A DNA stretch of 61,656 nucleotides from an uncultured Frankiales bacterium (GTDB lineage: Bacteria > Actinomycetota > Actinomycetes > Mycobacteriales > SCTD01): the NCBI GenBank assembly GCA_946479905.1, contig CAMLIA010000004.1:1-61656 (forward strand), written 5' to 3'. The notes below the pieces were generated by a model, which saw only the letters and a list, made by a program, of their open reading frames with translations, was not told the origin of the DNA and did no database searches. Shown here in pieces: positions 24,093 through 32,957 of this stretch. A program made the translations under genes and the position numbers. Each line of letters begins with the position of its first letter. Positions within the stretch are counted from its first letter, which is position 1.

Positions 24093-25220
24093 GTGAAGCG
24101 GTTCTCGGCGGCAGTGGTGCTGCTCCTCCTGTCTGCCTGCTCGGCCAAGCCGGCCGTCGTGTCGGCCCCCCATGCCTCGCCCTCGCCCTCGCCGACGCCG
24201 GTTCCGAGGGTCAGCTCGAGCGACGTCTACGCCGCTGACCGGCCCGGTCTGCTCTCGGACGAGGCTCGCCACGCCGTACCCCTGGTCTACGTCCCGGACG
24301 ACCGCAACGCCCGGGTCTACGTGATCGACCCGCGGACCTACAAGGTGATTCGCACGGAGCCGGTCGGGCGGCTGCCGCAGCACGTCACGCCGTCGTGGGA
24401 CCTGCGCACCCTCTGGGTCGACAACGACCAGGGCAACAGCCTCACGCCGATCGACCCGCGCACCGGGCGGTTCGGCAAGAAGGTGCCGGTCGCCGACCCG
24501 TACAACCTCTACTTCACCATCGACGGCCGCTCCGCCGTCGTCGTCGCGGAACGGCTGCGCAGGCTGGACTTCCGCGACCCGCACACGATGGCGCTGCAGA
24601 GCAGCCTGCACGTGCCGTGCCAGGGCGTCGACCACGCGGACTTCTCCGTCGACGGGACGCACGCGCTGTTCTCCTGCGAGTTCAGCGGCCAGCTGCTCTG
24701 GGTCGACATGGTCCGCCGGCGCGTGGACCAGGTCATCGACCTGCCGCACGAGACGAGCCAGCGCCCGAAGCCGCAGGACGTGAAGCTCGCTCCGGACGGG
24801 CGCACGTTCTACGTCGCCGACGAGCACAGCAACGGCGTGTACGCCGTGGACGCCGCCACCCGCAAGGTGCGCAGCTTCCTCACCACCGGCCTGGGCGCCC
24901 ACGGGCTCTACGTGAGCAGGGACAGCCGCGACCTCTACATCACCAACCGGCACAGCGGCTCCGTCGCCGTGCTGTCCTTCGCGACCGGCCAGATCCGCGC
25001 CTACTGGCAGATCCCCGGGGGCTCGCCCGACATGGGCGGGGTCTCCGCGGACGGCAAGGTGCTGTGGCTGTCCGGCCGCTACGCCGGCGAGGTGTACGCC
25101 CTCGACACCCGCACCGGCAAGCTGCTGGCCCGCATCAAGGTCGGCGGCGAGCCGCACGGGCTGTGCGTGTGGCCGCAGCCCGGCCGCTTCTCGCTGGGCC
25201 ACACCGGCGTCCTGCGGTGA
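24093..25220 (+). CDS. YncE-like beta-propeller lipoprotein
   Basis: 375-residue lipoprotein (VKRFSAAVVLLLLSAC, Cys16). A Pro/Ser linker (SPSPSPTPVP) leads into a propeller of repeated blade motifs such as VYVIDPRTYKVIRT, LTPIDPRTGRFGKK, VYAVDAATRKVRSF and VYALDTRTGKLLAR, the YVTN/YncE pattern. The propeller probably displays a binding surface at the outer face of the membrane. GTG 24093 has only a distant AGGAGG (about 24068). The stop overlaps the next propeller lipoprotein gene. Confidence 0.88.
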   Translation: MKRFSAAVVLLLLSACSAKPAVVSAPHASPSPSPTPVPRVSSSDVYAADRPGLLSDEARHAVPLVYVPDDRNARVYVIDPRTYKVIRTEPVGRLPQHVTPSWDLRTLWVDNDQGNSLTPIDPRTGRFGKKVPVADPYNLYFTIDGRSAVVVAERLRRLDFRDPHTMALQSSLHVPCQGVDHADFSVDGTHALFSCEFSGQLLWVDMVRRRVDQVIDLPHETSQRPKPQDVKLAPDGRTFYVADEHSNGVYAVDAATRKVRSFLTTGLGAHGLYVSRDSRDLYITNRHSGSVAVLSFATGQIRAYWQIPGGSPDMGGVSADGKVLWLSGRYAGEVYALDTRTGKLLARIKVGGEPHGLCVWPQPGRFSLGHTGVLR

Positions 25221-26191
25221 GACGCGTCCTGGTCCTGCTCCTCGCAGCGGCCTGCTCGACGCACTCCGCAGCCGCCCGTTCGACTGCAGCCCCCTTGACT
25301 CCCTCGCCGTCGGTGGAACCCCCATCCCCGGCGGCGAGGGCTCTCCACTGGAGCAGCGGACCCGCCCTGCCGGTCGCCGTCTCCGAGGTGGGGGTCGCCG
25401 TGCTCGGCACGCAGGTGCACGTGATCGGCGGGTACGTCGACGGTCACCCCCGCTCGACCACCCACCTCGTCCTCGACACCGCCACCGGCCGGTGGCACAA
25501 GGCCGCGCCGCTGCCGGTCGCCGCCGACCACGTCGGTGTGGCTGCGCTGGACGGCCGGATCTGGGCCGTCGGCGGGTACGGCGACCCGTCTGCCGTGCGC
25601 TCCTGGGACCCGGCGACCGACCGCTGGACGTCGCACGCCTCCCTGCCTTCTCCGCGGGCCGCCGGGGTGTGCGTCGCGCTCGGCGGCCGGATCCACTACG
25701 TCGGCGGCAAGAGCCACGGCCGGGACGTGGCCACCCACCTCGTCTACGACCCCGCTCAGGACCGCTGGTCGTCCGCCGCGCCGCTGCGCGTGGCGCGTGA
25801 CCACGCCGCAGGGGCCGTCGTCGGGTCGCGGCTCTTCGTCGCCGCCGGCCGACCCGGAGACCTGACGTCGGCTGAGGTCTTCGACCTCCGCACCGGTCGC
25901 TGGTCCGCCCTGCCCGCGCTGCCCCTGGGGCGGTCGTCCGTGGCCGGGGTGGCTCTCGACGGTCGCTTCGTCGTGCTGGGCGGCGAGCCGGCGGGGGAGC
26001 GGTCCGTCGACACCGAGGTGGACGCCTTCGACCCCTCCACGGGCCGCTGGGGCCGGCTGCCGTCGCTTCCTGCCGGGCGTCAGGGGACCGGGGCGGTAGT
26101 GGTCGGCGGCGTCCTCTACCTGCCCGGCGGCGGTCCGGTGGGAGGCGGCTCGAGGCAGAGCGAGACCCTGCTGGAGCTCCGCTCCGCCTGA
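25217..26191 (+). CDS. Kelch-repeat beta-propeller lipoprotein
   Basis: 324-residue lipoprotein. The signal MRRVLVLLLAAAC puts the lipid on Cys13. A Ser/Pro/Thr linker precedes about six kelch blades with recurring GG-x6-W spacing (VHVIGGYVDG, IWAVGGYGDP, IHYVGGKSHG, FVVLGGEPAG, LYLPGGGPVG). GTG 25217 overlaps the YncE-like stop (GTGA), so the two surface propellers are made together. No enzyme residues seen; a binding or scaffold role at the envelope is likely. Confidence 0.88.
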   Translation: MRRVLVLLLAAACSTHSAAARSTAAPLTPSPSVEPPSPAARALHWSSGPALPVAVSEVGVAVLGTQVHVIGGYVDGHPRSTTHLVLDTATGRWHKAAPLPVAADHVGVAALDGRIWAVGGYGDPSAVRSWDPATDRWTSHASLPSPRAAGVCVALGGRIHYVGGKSHGRDVATHLVYDPAQDRWSSAAPLRVARDHAAGAVVGSRLFVAAGRPGDLTSAEVFDLRTGRWSALPALPLGRSSVAGVALDGRFVVLGGEPAGERSVDTEVDAFDPSTGRWGRLPSLPAGRQGTGAVVVGGVLYLPGGGPVGGGSRQSETLLELRSA

Positions 26192-26209
26192 GGTTGCGCC
26201 CCCTCCCGG

Positions 26210-26272
26210 TGATCCACGGAACGGTTGCTCGCGTTCCAGGTGCCAGGGAGCGAGCAAGGGCTCCGTGGATCA
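26210..26272. terminator. Large two-tier inverted repeat between convergent genes
   Basis: Outer arms TGATCCACGGA (26210-26220) and TCCGTGGATCA (26262-26272) are a perfect 11-bp pair. Inner arms TTGCTCGC (26225-26232) and GCGAGCAA (26250-26257) form a perfect 8-bp pair with a 17-nt loop. The element lies between the stops of two convergent genes, as expected for a bidirectional terminator, and has the same two-tier design as the element at 11523-11574. Confidence 0.65.
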
Positions 26273-26278
26273 GCGGCG

Positions 26279-28660
26279 TCAGCGGCGGAGGGCGATCCAG
26301 TCGAGGGGCGACCCATCGCACAGCTGGCTGGCATGGGCGATCGGCACTTCCTGCAGCGTCACCTGATCCTGCGCCGGCGTGAGCGCCACGGGCCCCAGGG
26401 GCAGCCGCTGCTCCGTGCCGGTCCGGCCACGGTCGTCGTAGCGCAGCAGTACGTCGTGCCCGCCGGCCGCCAGGGTGACGACCTCGAACCTCGTCCACGG
26501 CGCACCGAAGGCGAGCTCGTGAGCGCGGGTTCCCGCGGGCTTGCCGTCCACCGACACCCGCAGCCGGCCGGCGATGCCACCACCGACCCAGACGCGGTAG
26601 TCGCCGGCGCGAGGGACCTCGAGATGGACGCTGGTGCTGCCGCTTCCCGACGGCTCGACCAGCCCGTTCGCTCGCCAGGGCGGCGGTGCCTGCTCGGGTC
26701 GGATGGGCACGATGACGGGCGGTTCCCGGCGGGCTGCCACCAACATCGTCACCCGCGGGAACCGGGTGAGTTGCTTGACGATGTCGCACGACGACACCGA
26801 AGTCGGATCGGCGCCGTTGCCGAGCGGGATGAGGGCGAGGTCGGGAGTGACGTCCGTCTTCCGCTGCCACACCTCCCACTCGCCGATCCTGACCATCAGG
26901 TCGTAGGAGTCCGGCGGGCGGCTGGCCGACGGCGACTCGCGGCGGACGAGGATCGGGTAGGCGGACAGGGTCGTGAGGGGCAGTTCGTCGACGTCGACGG
27001 TTGCCAGGTTGCCGGGCAGCTGACCCGACCTCAGTCGTACCGGGTCGACCCGCAGGTCACTCGCACCAGTGACGTCGCCCTTACGGAGGAACCAGCGGGA
27101 GGCATACGGCTCCGGGTCGAGCAGCAGAACCGGGCCGCGACCTGCGACGAGCCGGCCCACCTTCTCGAGGTCGGAGAACCTCTCGCGGGGTGTCGACGTC
27201 ACCCCGCGCGCGGTCGTCGCGGCCGACCACGCCGTGCCGGCGAGCAGCGCTCCCAGCACACCGAAGGCGACGACCCGCACCGGCCAGGCCGAGGACCAGA
27301 GCAACCCGACGGGCAGCAGGACGGCCGCGAGCAGCAAGACCGGCGACACGACCGCGAGGATCTTGGCATCCACCCAGGGGGAGGCGACCAGCCAGCCGAC
27401 GAACCCCGCACCCGCGACGAGCAGGACGGTGACGGGGAGCGCGAGCCGACGGGAACCGACCGCGCTCGCCAGCGCACCGACGGCGCACAGCAGGCAGAGG
27501 ACGGCGAGGGCAAGCCGCAGGCCGCCACCGCTCCCCGGTTCCAGCGGCGCGGTGGTCGGCCACAGCCCCGCCGCCCGGATGACCGGGACCGCCGCAGCCA
27601 GACCACCGAGCTCGTCACCCGCCGTCTGGACGGCCCCGGGCTTCGCGAACTTGGCGAAACCCAGGTTCGTCAGCGCCGGCACCACGGCGACGACCAGCAC
27701 CACGCCGGACACCACCAGCGCGGTGAGGGCCCGACGCGAGAGCAGGTCACCGATCCGGACGTCCTTGCTGACGCCCCCAGAGGCAGCCATGCCGACGCCG
27801 ACCAGCAACGCCGGGGCCGCCCACAGGACGCCCTGCGGACCGAGCACGTCGACCAGAGCGCCGCACACGACCGCGAGCAGCGGAAGCGCTCGCGCGGTCC
27901 GACGGGACCGGGCAGCGAGCGCAGCGGCAGCGGGCAGCAGGGCCGCCGTCACCACCTCCTTCTCCCCGCCCCACTGGCGGTAGCCGACGAACAGGGTGGC
28001 CTGGGCCGCGACCAGCCCGGCAGCCGCGGCGAGCAGGTGGTCGCGCAGGTAGTCGCGCGCGACAGTCACCAGCGACAGCACGACGATGCCCGACAACGCC
28101 GCCAGGGTCGGGCTGTACACGTCCGCGAGGTCCTGGCCGGTCAGCCGCCCCACCCAGCCGACGGGGAGCAGCCCGCCGATCGGGTAGCCGGAGCCGAGCC
28201 AGGTCTGGAGGACCACTGTCGGCGTGCTGGGCCGCAGCCCGCTGAGGTCGCGCCCGTCCGTGAGGGCGTGGTCCACGGTGAGCAGCCAGGTGGGGGTGTC
28301 GTCGAGCCGGGTGTATCCGGGGATCCCGGCCTGCGACGTGAGCCACAGCGGCAGGCCCGCGATGACGAAGCCGATCAGCGCCACGAGCACCGGGGCGGCC
28401 GCGACCGAGATCGTGCGCCAGCGAGTCAGCACCTCGACGACCAACCCACCGGCGGCCAGCGCGGCCACGACCGGCACGGCCGCCGGGGCAGCGCCGGGGA
28501 TGCTGACGAGGAGGTCGCTGAGGACGATCCCGACCGCAAGGCCGAGACCGGGTACGAGGTAGCGCGGCACCTCGACCCGGGCGACCAGGCACGCGAGCAG
28601 CCCGAGCCCGGTCGTGACCGCGCCGAGCAGGAGGGGCGTCAGGAGCCAGGCGAGCAGCAC
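26279..28660 (-). CDS. Large multispanning membrane protein with C-terminal sugar-binding-like domain
   Basis: 793-residue protein. About residues 1-500 are hydrophobic with a dozen or more helices, GT-C-like in layout. A lumenal-looking loop holds TRLDDTPTWLLTVDHALTDGRDLSGL and SGYPIGGLLPVGWVGRLTGQDLADVYSP. Residues about 500-793 are soluble. The end (VEPSGSGSTSVHLEVPRAGDYRVWVGGGIAGRLRVSVDGKPAG) has the beta-sandwich look of a carbohydrate-binding module. GTG 28660 is 33 nt after the collagen-like gene stop, so they probably share a transcript. A role in surface glycan or glycoprotein assembly is inferred from context; no catalytic motif is certain. Confidence 0.8.
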   Translation of the reverse strand: MLLAWLLTPLLLGAVTTGLGLLACLVARVEVPRYLVPGLGLAVGIVLSDLLVSIPGAAPAAVPVVAALAAGGLVVEVLTRWRTISVAAAPVLVALIGFVIAGLPLWLTSQAGIPGYTRLDDTPTWLLTVDHALTDGRDLSGLRPSTPTVVLQTWLGSGYPIGGLLPVGWVGRLTGQDLADVYSPTLAALSGIVVLSLVTVARDYLRDHLLAAAAGLVAAQATLFVGYRQWGGEKEVVTAALLPAAAALAARSRRTARALPLLAVVCGALVDVLGPQGVLWAAPALLVGVGMAASGGVSKDVRIGDLLSRRALTALVVSGVVLVVAVVPALTNLGFAKFAKPGAVQTAGDELGGLAAAVPVIRAAGLWPTTAPLEPGSGGGLRLALAVLCLLCAVGALASAVGSRRLALPVTVLLVAGAGFVGWLVASPWVDAKILAVVSPVLLLAAVLLPVGLLWSSAWPVRVVAFGVLGALLAGTAWSAATTARGVTSTPRERFSDLEKVGRLVAGRGPVLLLDPEPYASRWFLRKGDVTGASDLRVDPVRLRSGQLPGNLATVDVDELPLTTLSAYPILVRRESPSASRPPDSYDLMVRIGEWEVWQRKTDVTPDLALIPLGNGADPTSVSSCDIVKQLTRFPRVTMLVAARREPPVIVPIRPEQAPPPWRANGLVEPSGSGSTSVHLEVPRAGDYRVWVGGGIAGRLRVSVDGKPAGTRAHELAFGAPWTRFEVVTLAAGGHDVLLRYDDRGRTGTEQRLPLGPVALTPAQDQVTLQEVPIAHASQLCDGSPLDWIALRR

Positions 28661-28693
28661 CGGATCAGTGTTGCCGCACGCTCAGAACGTCGA

Positions 28694-29485
28694 TCAGCCG
28701 GCGTAGGCGCAGATGGCGTACGCCGTGACGGTGAAGGATCCCGAGAACCCGGGATCGCCGAGGGCGAGGGCGGTCCAGGTGTCGGCGGTGCTCGGGTAGG
28801 ACTGGACGTTCTGGACTGTGCCACCGGCCGTGCGGACCGTGCCGAAGACCGCCGCTCCGCCACCGGTCACCACCTTCCCGCTCGGGCAGGTGGCCGAGGC
28901 AGAGGCGATGTTGTTGGCGTCTGAGGTGCCGCTGCCCGTCACGATCTCGATGCCAGAGACGCCCTGTGGGCCTCGGGGGCCGGTGGGGCCGTCGAAGCCT
29001 TGCGGTCCTCGCGGGCCGGTAGGCCCGATGAAGCCCTGTGGGCCCTGTGGGCCCTGCGGGCCGGTAGGACCGTCGAAGCCTTGCGGTCCTCGCGGGCCGG
29101 TAGGACCGATGAAGCCCTGTGGACCCTGCGGGCCGGTGGGGCCGTCGAAGCCCTGCAACCCGCGTGGTCCGGTCGGGCCCTGCACTCCCTGCGGCCCCTG
29201 CGGACCCGTGGCACCCGCCACCCCCTGCGGGCCCTGCGGTCCCTGAGGGCCGGTGGGACCGGCAGGGCCGCGCTGGTTCCAGGTGATGAGCGTCTCGCCG
29301 GCGTTGCAGAAGGCGCTGGAGTCGATGACCCGGAGGTCGCCCTTCTTGGAGTCGTAGCAGCCCCGGATGGTGCCGTCGCTCGAAGGGATGGCGGCGTAGG
29401 CGACACCACCGGTCAGGACGACAGCTGTCGCCGCGACGATTCCCGCCTTGACAGTGCCTCGCCTGAGACGCTGGTCGAACGCCAT
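28694..29485 (-). CDS. Secreted collagen-like Gly-X-Y protein
   Basis: 263-residue protein. Signal peptide about 1-32, then a short module with two Cys ([15 protein letters not shown] and [13 protein letters not shown]) that often precedes such repeats. Residues 73-177 are 35 uninterrupted Gly-X-Y triplets, many GPQ/GPT/GPR. A C-terminal beta domain (about 180-263, two Cys) may be the trimerising or binding head. Larger repeats are visible in the triplets: [12 protein letters not shown] and [12 protein letters not shown] alternate. ATG 29485 has GGGGGAGG 6 nt upstream and an AT-rich TATAT patch (29501-29505) before that. It should form trimeric stalks outside the cell. Confidence 0.9.
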   Translation of the reverse strand: MAFDQRLRRGTVKAGIVAATAVVLTGGVAYAAIPSSDGTIRGCYDSKKGDLRVIDSSAFCNAGETLITWNQRGPAGPTGPQGPQGPQGVAGATGPQGPQGVQGPTGPRGLQGFDGPTGPQGPQGFIGPTGPRGPQGFDGPTGPQGPQGPQGFIGPTGPRGPQGFDGPTGPRGPQGVSGIEIVTGSGTSDANNIASASATCPSGKVVTGGGAAVFGTVRTAGGTVQNVQSYPSTADTWTALALGDPGFSGSFTVTAYAICAYAG

Positions 29486-29552
29486 GATGTGCCTCCCCCG
29501 ATATACCGCAAAGCGCACCATAAGCATCCCGGAGGCGCACGACAAGCAGGTG

Positions 29553-30689
29553 TCAGGAACCCGACTCTCCGGCGGTGAGCAGCGCCAGGAGGAACGCCGC
29601 GAACACGATCTGGACACCGAGGACCACGCTCGTCCCGGCCAGCAGCGCCACGCGTTCCTGGGACAGGGTCGAGAAGCCCTTGTCGGCCCAGATCGATGCC
29701 ACGCGCACACCGAGTGCCAGTCCTACCGCGATGGGAACGGCGCCGAGAGCCAGTCCGGACTCGAGCCTCCAGCCGCGCCGGACCCGAGCGAACCACCTGC
29801 TCCGGTCGCCGAGCACGGCGGTCGCGTAGGCCTGGGCGCACAAGCCGAAGCAGACGAGCTGGCAGCCCAGCATCACCAGGAAGCATCCCCCGATCAGGGT
29901 GTGCACGTAGAAGAGCCGGCCGGCGATGCCCACCTGCGCGAGCACCAGCACCATCAGCGCCCCGCCGACACCGAGCAGCGCCAGCCCTGGAAGCACGAAC
30001 AGGTGCAGCGGCGCGTGCACGAGCAGCAACCGGACGTGCCGCCAGCCGTCGCGCATCGGCTGCAGCTTGCTCGTGCCGAGCCGCGGGCCGTACTCGATGT
30101 CGAGCTCGGCGACCCGCAGCCCTCCTCGCACCGACCGCAGGACCATCTCGGAGGCGAGCTCCATGCCGTCGGAGCTGAGGCCGAGGCCTGCCATGCGTTC
30201 GCGGCGAAATGCCCGCATCCCGCAGTGCACGTCGCGGACCCGGGTGTGGAACAGCACCTGCAGCAGCCGGGTCAGGGCCGGGTTGCCCAGCCGCCGGTTC
30301 AGCCAGGGCATCGAGCCGGGCGCGATCGCGTCGAGCCGGTTGCCCATCACGAGGTCGGCGCCGCCTTGCAGCTCGGCAACGAAGCGCGGGATGTCACTCA
30401 GTGGGTAGGTGAGGTCGGCGTCGGCCATCACGACGTACTCGCCGCGCGCGGCCGCGAAGCCCGAGCGCAGGGCCCGCCCGTAACCGCGTCGTGGCTCGTG
30501 CACGACGACGGCGCCCGCGGCCCGCGCCAGTGCCGCGGAGTCGTCCTGCGACCCGTTGTCCACCACAATGACCTCGCCGACGAGGCTCCCGGCCTCCAGC
30601 GCCTCGAACGCGCGCAGCACGCACTCGGCGATCGCGTCCGCCTCGTCGAGGCAGGGCAGGACCACCGAGACGACCGGGGACTCGCTCAT
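29553..30689 (-). CDS. Membrane-anchored family 2 glycosyltransferase (DPM1-like)
   Basis: 378-residue GT2 enzyme. The N-terminal GT-A domain (1-235) has [21 protein letters not shown] and the metal-binding DAD at 90-92 in MADADLTYP, as in polyprenyl-phosphate mannosyl/glucosyl transferases. Four hydrophobic segments follow (about 240-375). It probably makes a polyprenyl-phosphate sugar used as donor outside the membrane by the GT-C-like proteins encoded nearby. ATG 30689 has minus-strand TAGCGT 9 nt upstream, back to back with the promoter of the divergent GT4 gene. Confidence 0.9.
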   Translation of the reverse strand: MSESPVVSVVLPCLDEADAIAECVLRAFEALEAGSLVGEVIVVDNGSQDDSAALARAAGAVVVHEPRRGYGRALRSGFAAARGEYVVMADADLTYPLSDIPRFVAELQGGADLVMGNRLDAIAPGSMPWLNRRLGNPALTRLLQVLFHTRVRDVHCGMRAFRRERMAGLGLSSDGMELASEMVLRSVRGGLRVAELDIEYGPRLGTSKLQPMRDGWRHVRLLLVHAPLHLFVLPGLALLGVGGALMVLVLAQVGIAGRLFYVHTLIGGCFLVMLGCQLVCFGLCAQAYATAVLGDRSRWFARVRRGWRLESGLALGAVPIAVGLALGVRVASIWADKGFSTLSQERVALLAGTSVVLGVQIVFAAFLLALLTAGESGS

Positions 30690-30698
30690 GAGCCGGTC

Positions 30699-30717
30699 AC
30701 GCTATCGGGACTACTGT
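30699..30717. promoter_or_regulatory. Back-to-back divergent -10 elements
   Basis: Minus-strand TAGCGT (30704-30699) lies 9 nt before ATG 30689; plus-strand TACTGT (30712-30717) lies 9 nt before ATG 30727. Only 7 bp separate them, so each promoter's -35 region would fall over the other's -10 or start. Confidence 0.45.
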
Positions 30718-30726
30718 GCGGGGGCC

Positions 30727-31881
30727 ATGACCGTCGTGCGCGTCTGCATCGTCTACGACTGCCTCAGCCCGTGGACGCTCGGCGGTGCGGAGCGGTGGTA
30801 CCGCTCCCTGGCCGAGGGCTTGGCACGGCGCGGCCACGACGTCACCTACCTCACGTTGCGGCAGTGGGACAAGCACGAGCCGCCGGTGATCCCGGGTGTT
30901 CGAGTCATCAGCGTCGGAGGGCGACATGTGCTCTACGGCTCCTCCGGACGCCGCCGGACCCTGCCACCCGTGCTGTTCGGTCTCGGCGTCCTGCGGCATC
31001 TGCTGGTCCACGGCAAGAGGTACGACGTGGTGCACACCGCGTCCTTCCCGTTCTTCTCGCTGCTGGCCGCGGCCGTCGTCCGGCCGGTGCGCGGCTATCA
31101 GCTCGTCGTCGACTGGCTCGAGGTGTGGAGCCGTGACTACTGGCTCTCCTACGGCGGCCCGCTGGTGGGGAGGGTCGGCTGGTGGGTGCAGAAGCGCTGC
31201 GCGCACGTTCGCCAGCACGCCTTCTGCTTCGCGGGGCTGACGGCGCGCAAGCTCGCGGAGCTCGAGATGCCCACCACGCCCGTTGTGCTGCCCGGCATGC
31301 ACGCCCCAGTGGTCGTGCAGCAGGGCTCGGGGCTCGGCGGCCTCGTCTATGCCGGCCGGCACACCGAGGAGAAGCGCGTGCACCTCCTTGTCGAGGCTGT
31401 GCCGGTCCTGCTCGCGAACCGTCCCGATCTCCGGCTGCACCTTTACGGCGACGGTCCCACGCTGCCCCGCACCCAGCAGCTGGTGGCCGAGCTCGGCCTC
31501 GAGCAGCACGTCATGTGCCACGGCACCGTCCCCGACGACGAGCTCGAGGCGGCGATGCGCGACGCGGGCTGCTTCGTGCTCCCCTCGGCGCGCGAGGGCT
31601 ACGGTCGCGTCGTCATCGAGGCGCTGGCGGCCGGCTGCCCCGTCGTCGTCGTCGCGGGTCCGGAGAACGCGGCCGTGGAGCTCGTCGCTCCCGGCGTCAA
31701 CGGCGCGGTTGCGGAGTCGCCCTCCGCGCCGTCGATCGCGCGCGCGGTCGAGCAGGTGCTCGCGGGTGGCGAGGCGCTTCGGGCGACGACCAGGGAGTGG
31801 TTTCGCACGTCCGGCCGAGCGTCACTGGACGCGTCGATCGACGCTGTGGAGCGGGCCTACCTGACCAGCGCTGCCCGGTAG
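30727..31881 (+). CDS. Family 4 glycosyltransferase
   Basis: 384-residue GT-B glycosyltransferase. The N-domain starts VRVCIVYDCLSPWTLGGAERWYRSLAEGLARRGHDVTYLT. The donor-binding half has LVYAGRHTEEKRVHLLVEA, LHLYGDGPTLPRTQ and the E-x7-E motif in AREGYGRVVIEALAAG. It shows no membrane segment. Its last 25 bases overlap the end of the convergent GT4 gene. ATG 30727 gives the normal family start; the open frame upstream is antisense to the GT2 gene. Sugar specificity cannot be told. Confidence 0.9.
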   Translation: MTVVRVCIVYDCLSPWTLGGAERWYRSLAEGLARRGHDVTYLTLRQWDKHEPPVIPGVRVISVGGRHVLYGSSGRRRTLPPVLFGLGVLRHLLVHGKRYDVVHTASFPFFSLLAAAVVRPVRGYQLVVDWLEVWSRDYWLSYGGPLVGRVGWWVQKRCAHVRQHAFCFAGLTARKLAELEMPTTPVVLPGMHAPVVVQQGSGLGGLVYAGRHTEEKRVHLLVEAVPVLLANRPDLRLHLYGDGPTLPRTQQLVAELGLEQHVMCHGTVPDDELEAAMRDAGCFVLPSAREGYGRVVIEALAAGCPVVVVAGPENAAVELVAPGVNGAVAESPSAPSIARAVEQVLAGGEALRATTREWFRTSGRASLDASIDAVERAYLTSAAR

Positions 31882-32957
31882 ACCTCGACCGTCAGTTCCG
31901 CCGTCCGGCGCCAGCTGAGCTCGGTGACGCGCCGGCGACCGCGCTCGACCAGATCTTGCCGGGCCAGCGGGTCACCGAGCAGGGTGCCGAGGCTGACGGC
32001 AAGGGTGGCGGGGTCGGACGGGTCGCACAGCACTGCGGCACCACCGGCGGTCTCGGGGAGTGCACCTCGGTCGGCGCACACGACAGCCACGCCACGCGCC
32101 ATGGCCTCGACGACCGGGAAGCCGAACCCCTCCTCCAGGGAGGGCACGACGACCACGTCACTGACGGCGTAGAGACCGTCGAGGTCTGCGTCCTCGAGCC
32201 ACGACGGCATCCTGATCCACGGCGCTACACCCAGGTCGTGCGCGAGGACCCAGAGCTCGGCGTCCCAGGCCGTCGGGTAGCCGCACAGCACCGCAACCGG
32301 CCGCTCCTCGACCGGCAGGAGCGCGAGCGCCCGCACCACCAGGTCGACGTTCTTGTGGCGTCGCCGGCCTCCGGGGCAGAGCACCACCGGGCTGCTCCCG
32401 AGCTCGTGCCGCCGGCGGACGTCTGCCGCGGCCGGGATGGTCGCGTGAGGTGGCCTGCCGGGGCCGTGGGGGATCACCCGCAGCCGGTCCGGCGACAGCC
32501 CGAGGTGCCGCTGCGCCAGCTCCGCCGTGGCCCGGGATGGCACGATCACCTGATGCGCGGTCCGGGCCGTCGCGGGCGCGAGCAGCCGCATCGCTGCGCC
32601 TCGCGCCCGTCCGTGCGCCTGCGGTGCGGTGCGGAACGCCAGGTCCTGCAGGGTGACGACGCGACGGCCGCAGCCGATCAGCGGTCCAGTGGACGCGAGT
32701 GAGTGCACGAGGTCGTACCCCCGTGCGCGCGCGAGCCTCGGCAGCAGGGTGTTCTCGGCGAGGGTGCGTGCTCCGGGGTGCTCGGTGCTGATCGGCAACA
32801 CCTCGAGCGGAACGTCGAGCTCACCGCTTGGCACCTGCTGACCCACGACAGCAACGACCTCGACGTCGCTGAGAGCCGCGGCCAGCTCCCGGGCGTAGAC
32901 CTCGAGGCCACCTGTCGCCCCGGGCACGAGGAACAGGCAGTTCAGTGCTACCCGCAT
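31857..32957 (-). CDS. Family 4 glycosyltransferase
   Basis: 366-residue GT-B enzyme with MRVALNCLFLVPGATGGLEVYARELAAAL at the N-terminus, CPGGRRRHKNVDLVVRALALL in the donor domain and the E-x7-E motif EEGFGFPVVEAMARG. It is close in design to the next upstream gene (32948-34081), which suggests an old duplication. ATG 32957 overlaps that gene's end by 10 bases; the open frame further upstream is its shadow. The arrangement flippase-GT4-GT4 on one transcript points to assembly of a lipid-linked surface oligosaccharide. Confidence 0.9.
   Translation of the reverse strand: MRVALNCLFLVPGATGGLEVYARELAAALSDVEVVAVVGQQVPSGELDVPLEVLPISTEHPGARTLAENTLLPRLARARGYDLVHSLASTGPLIGCGRRVVTLQDLAFRTAPQAHGRARGAAMRLLAPATARTAHQVIVPSRATAELAQRHLGLSPDRLRVIPHGPGRPPHATIPAAADVRRRHELGSSPVVLCPGGRRRHKNVDLVVRALALLPVEERPVAVLCGYPTAWDAELWVLAHDLGVAPWIRMPSWLEDADLDGLYAVSDVVVVPSLEEGFGFPVVEAMARGVAVVCADRGALPETAGGAAVLCDPSDPATLAVSLGTLLGDPLARQDLVERGRRRVTELSWRRTAELTVEVYRAALVR

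Noticed and set aside
23958..26879. 973-codon open frame on the minus strand
   Set aside because: Arg/Pro-rich shadow of pimB, the two propeller lipoproteins and the intergenic palindrome.
26225..28924. 899-codon open frame on the plus strand
   Set aside because: Shadow of the 793-residue membrane protein; composition is low in hydrophobic residues and has no motif. It begins inside the palindrome.
28960..29270. Repeats that might be a CRISPR array
   Set aside because: They are in-frame Gly-X-Y codons of the collagen-like gene, with no unique spacers.
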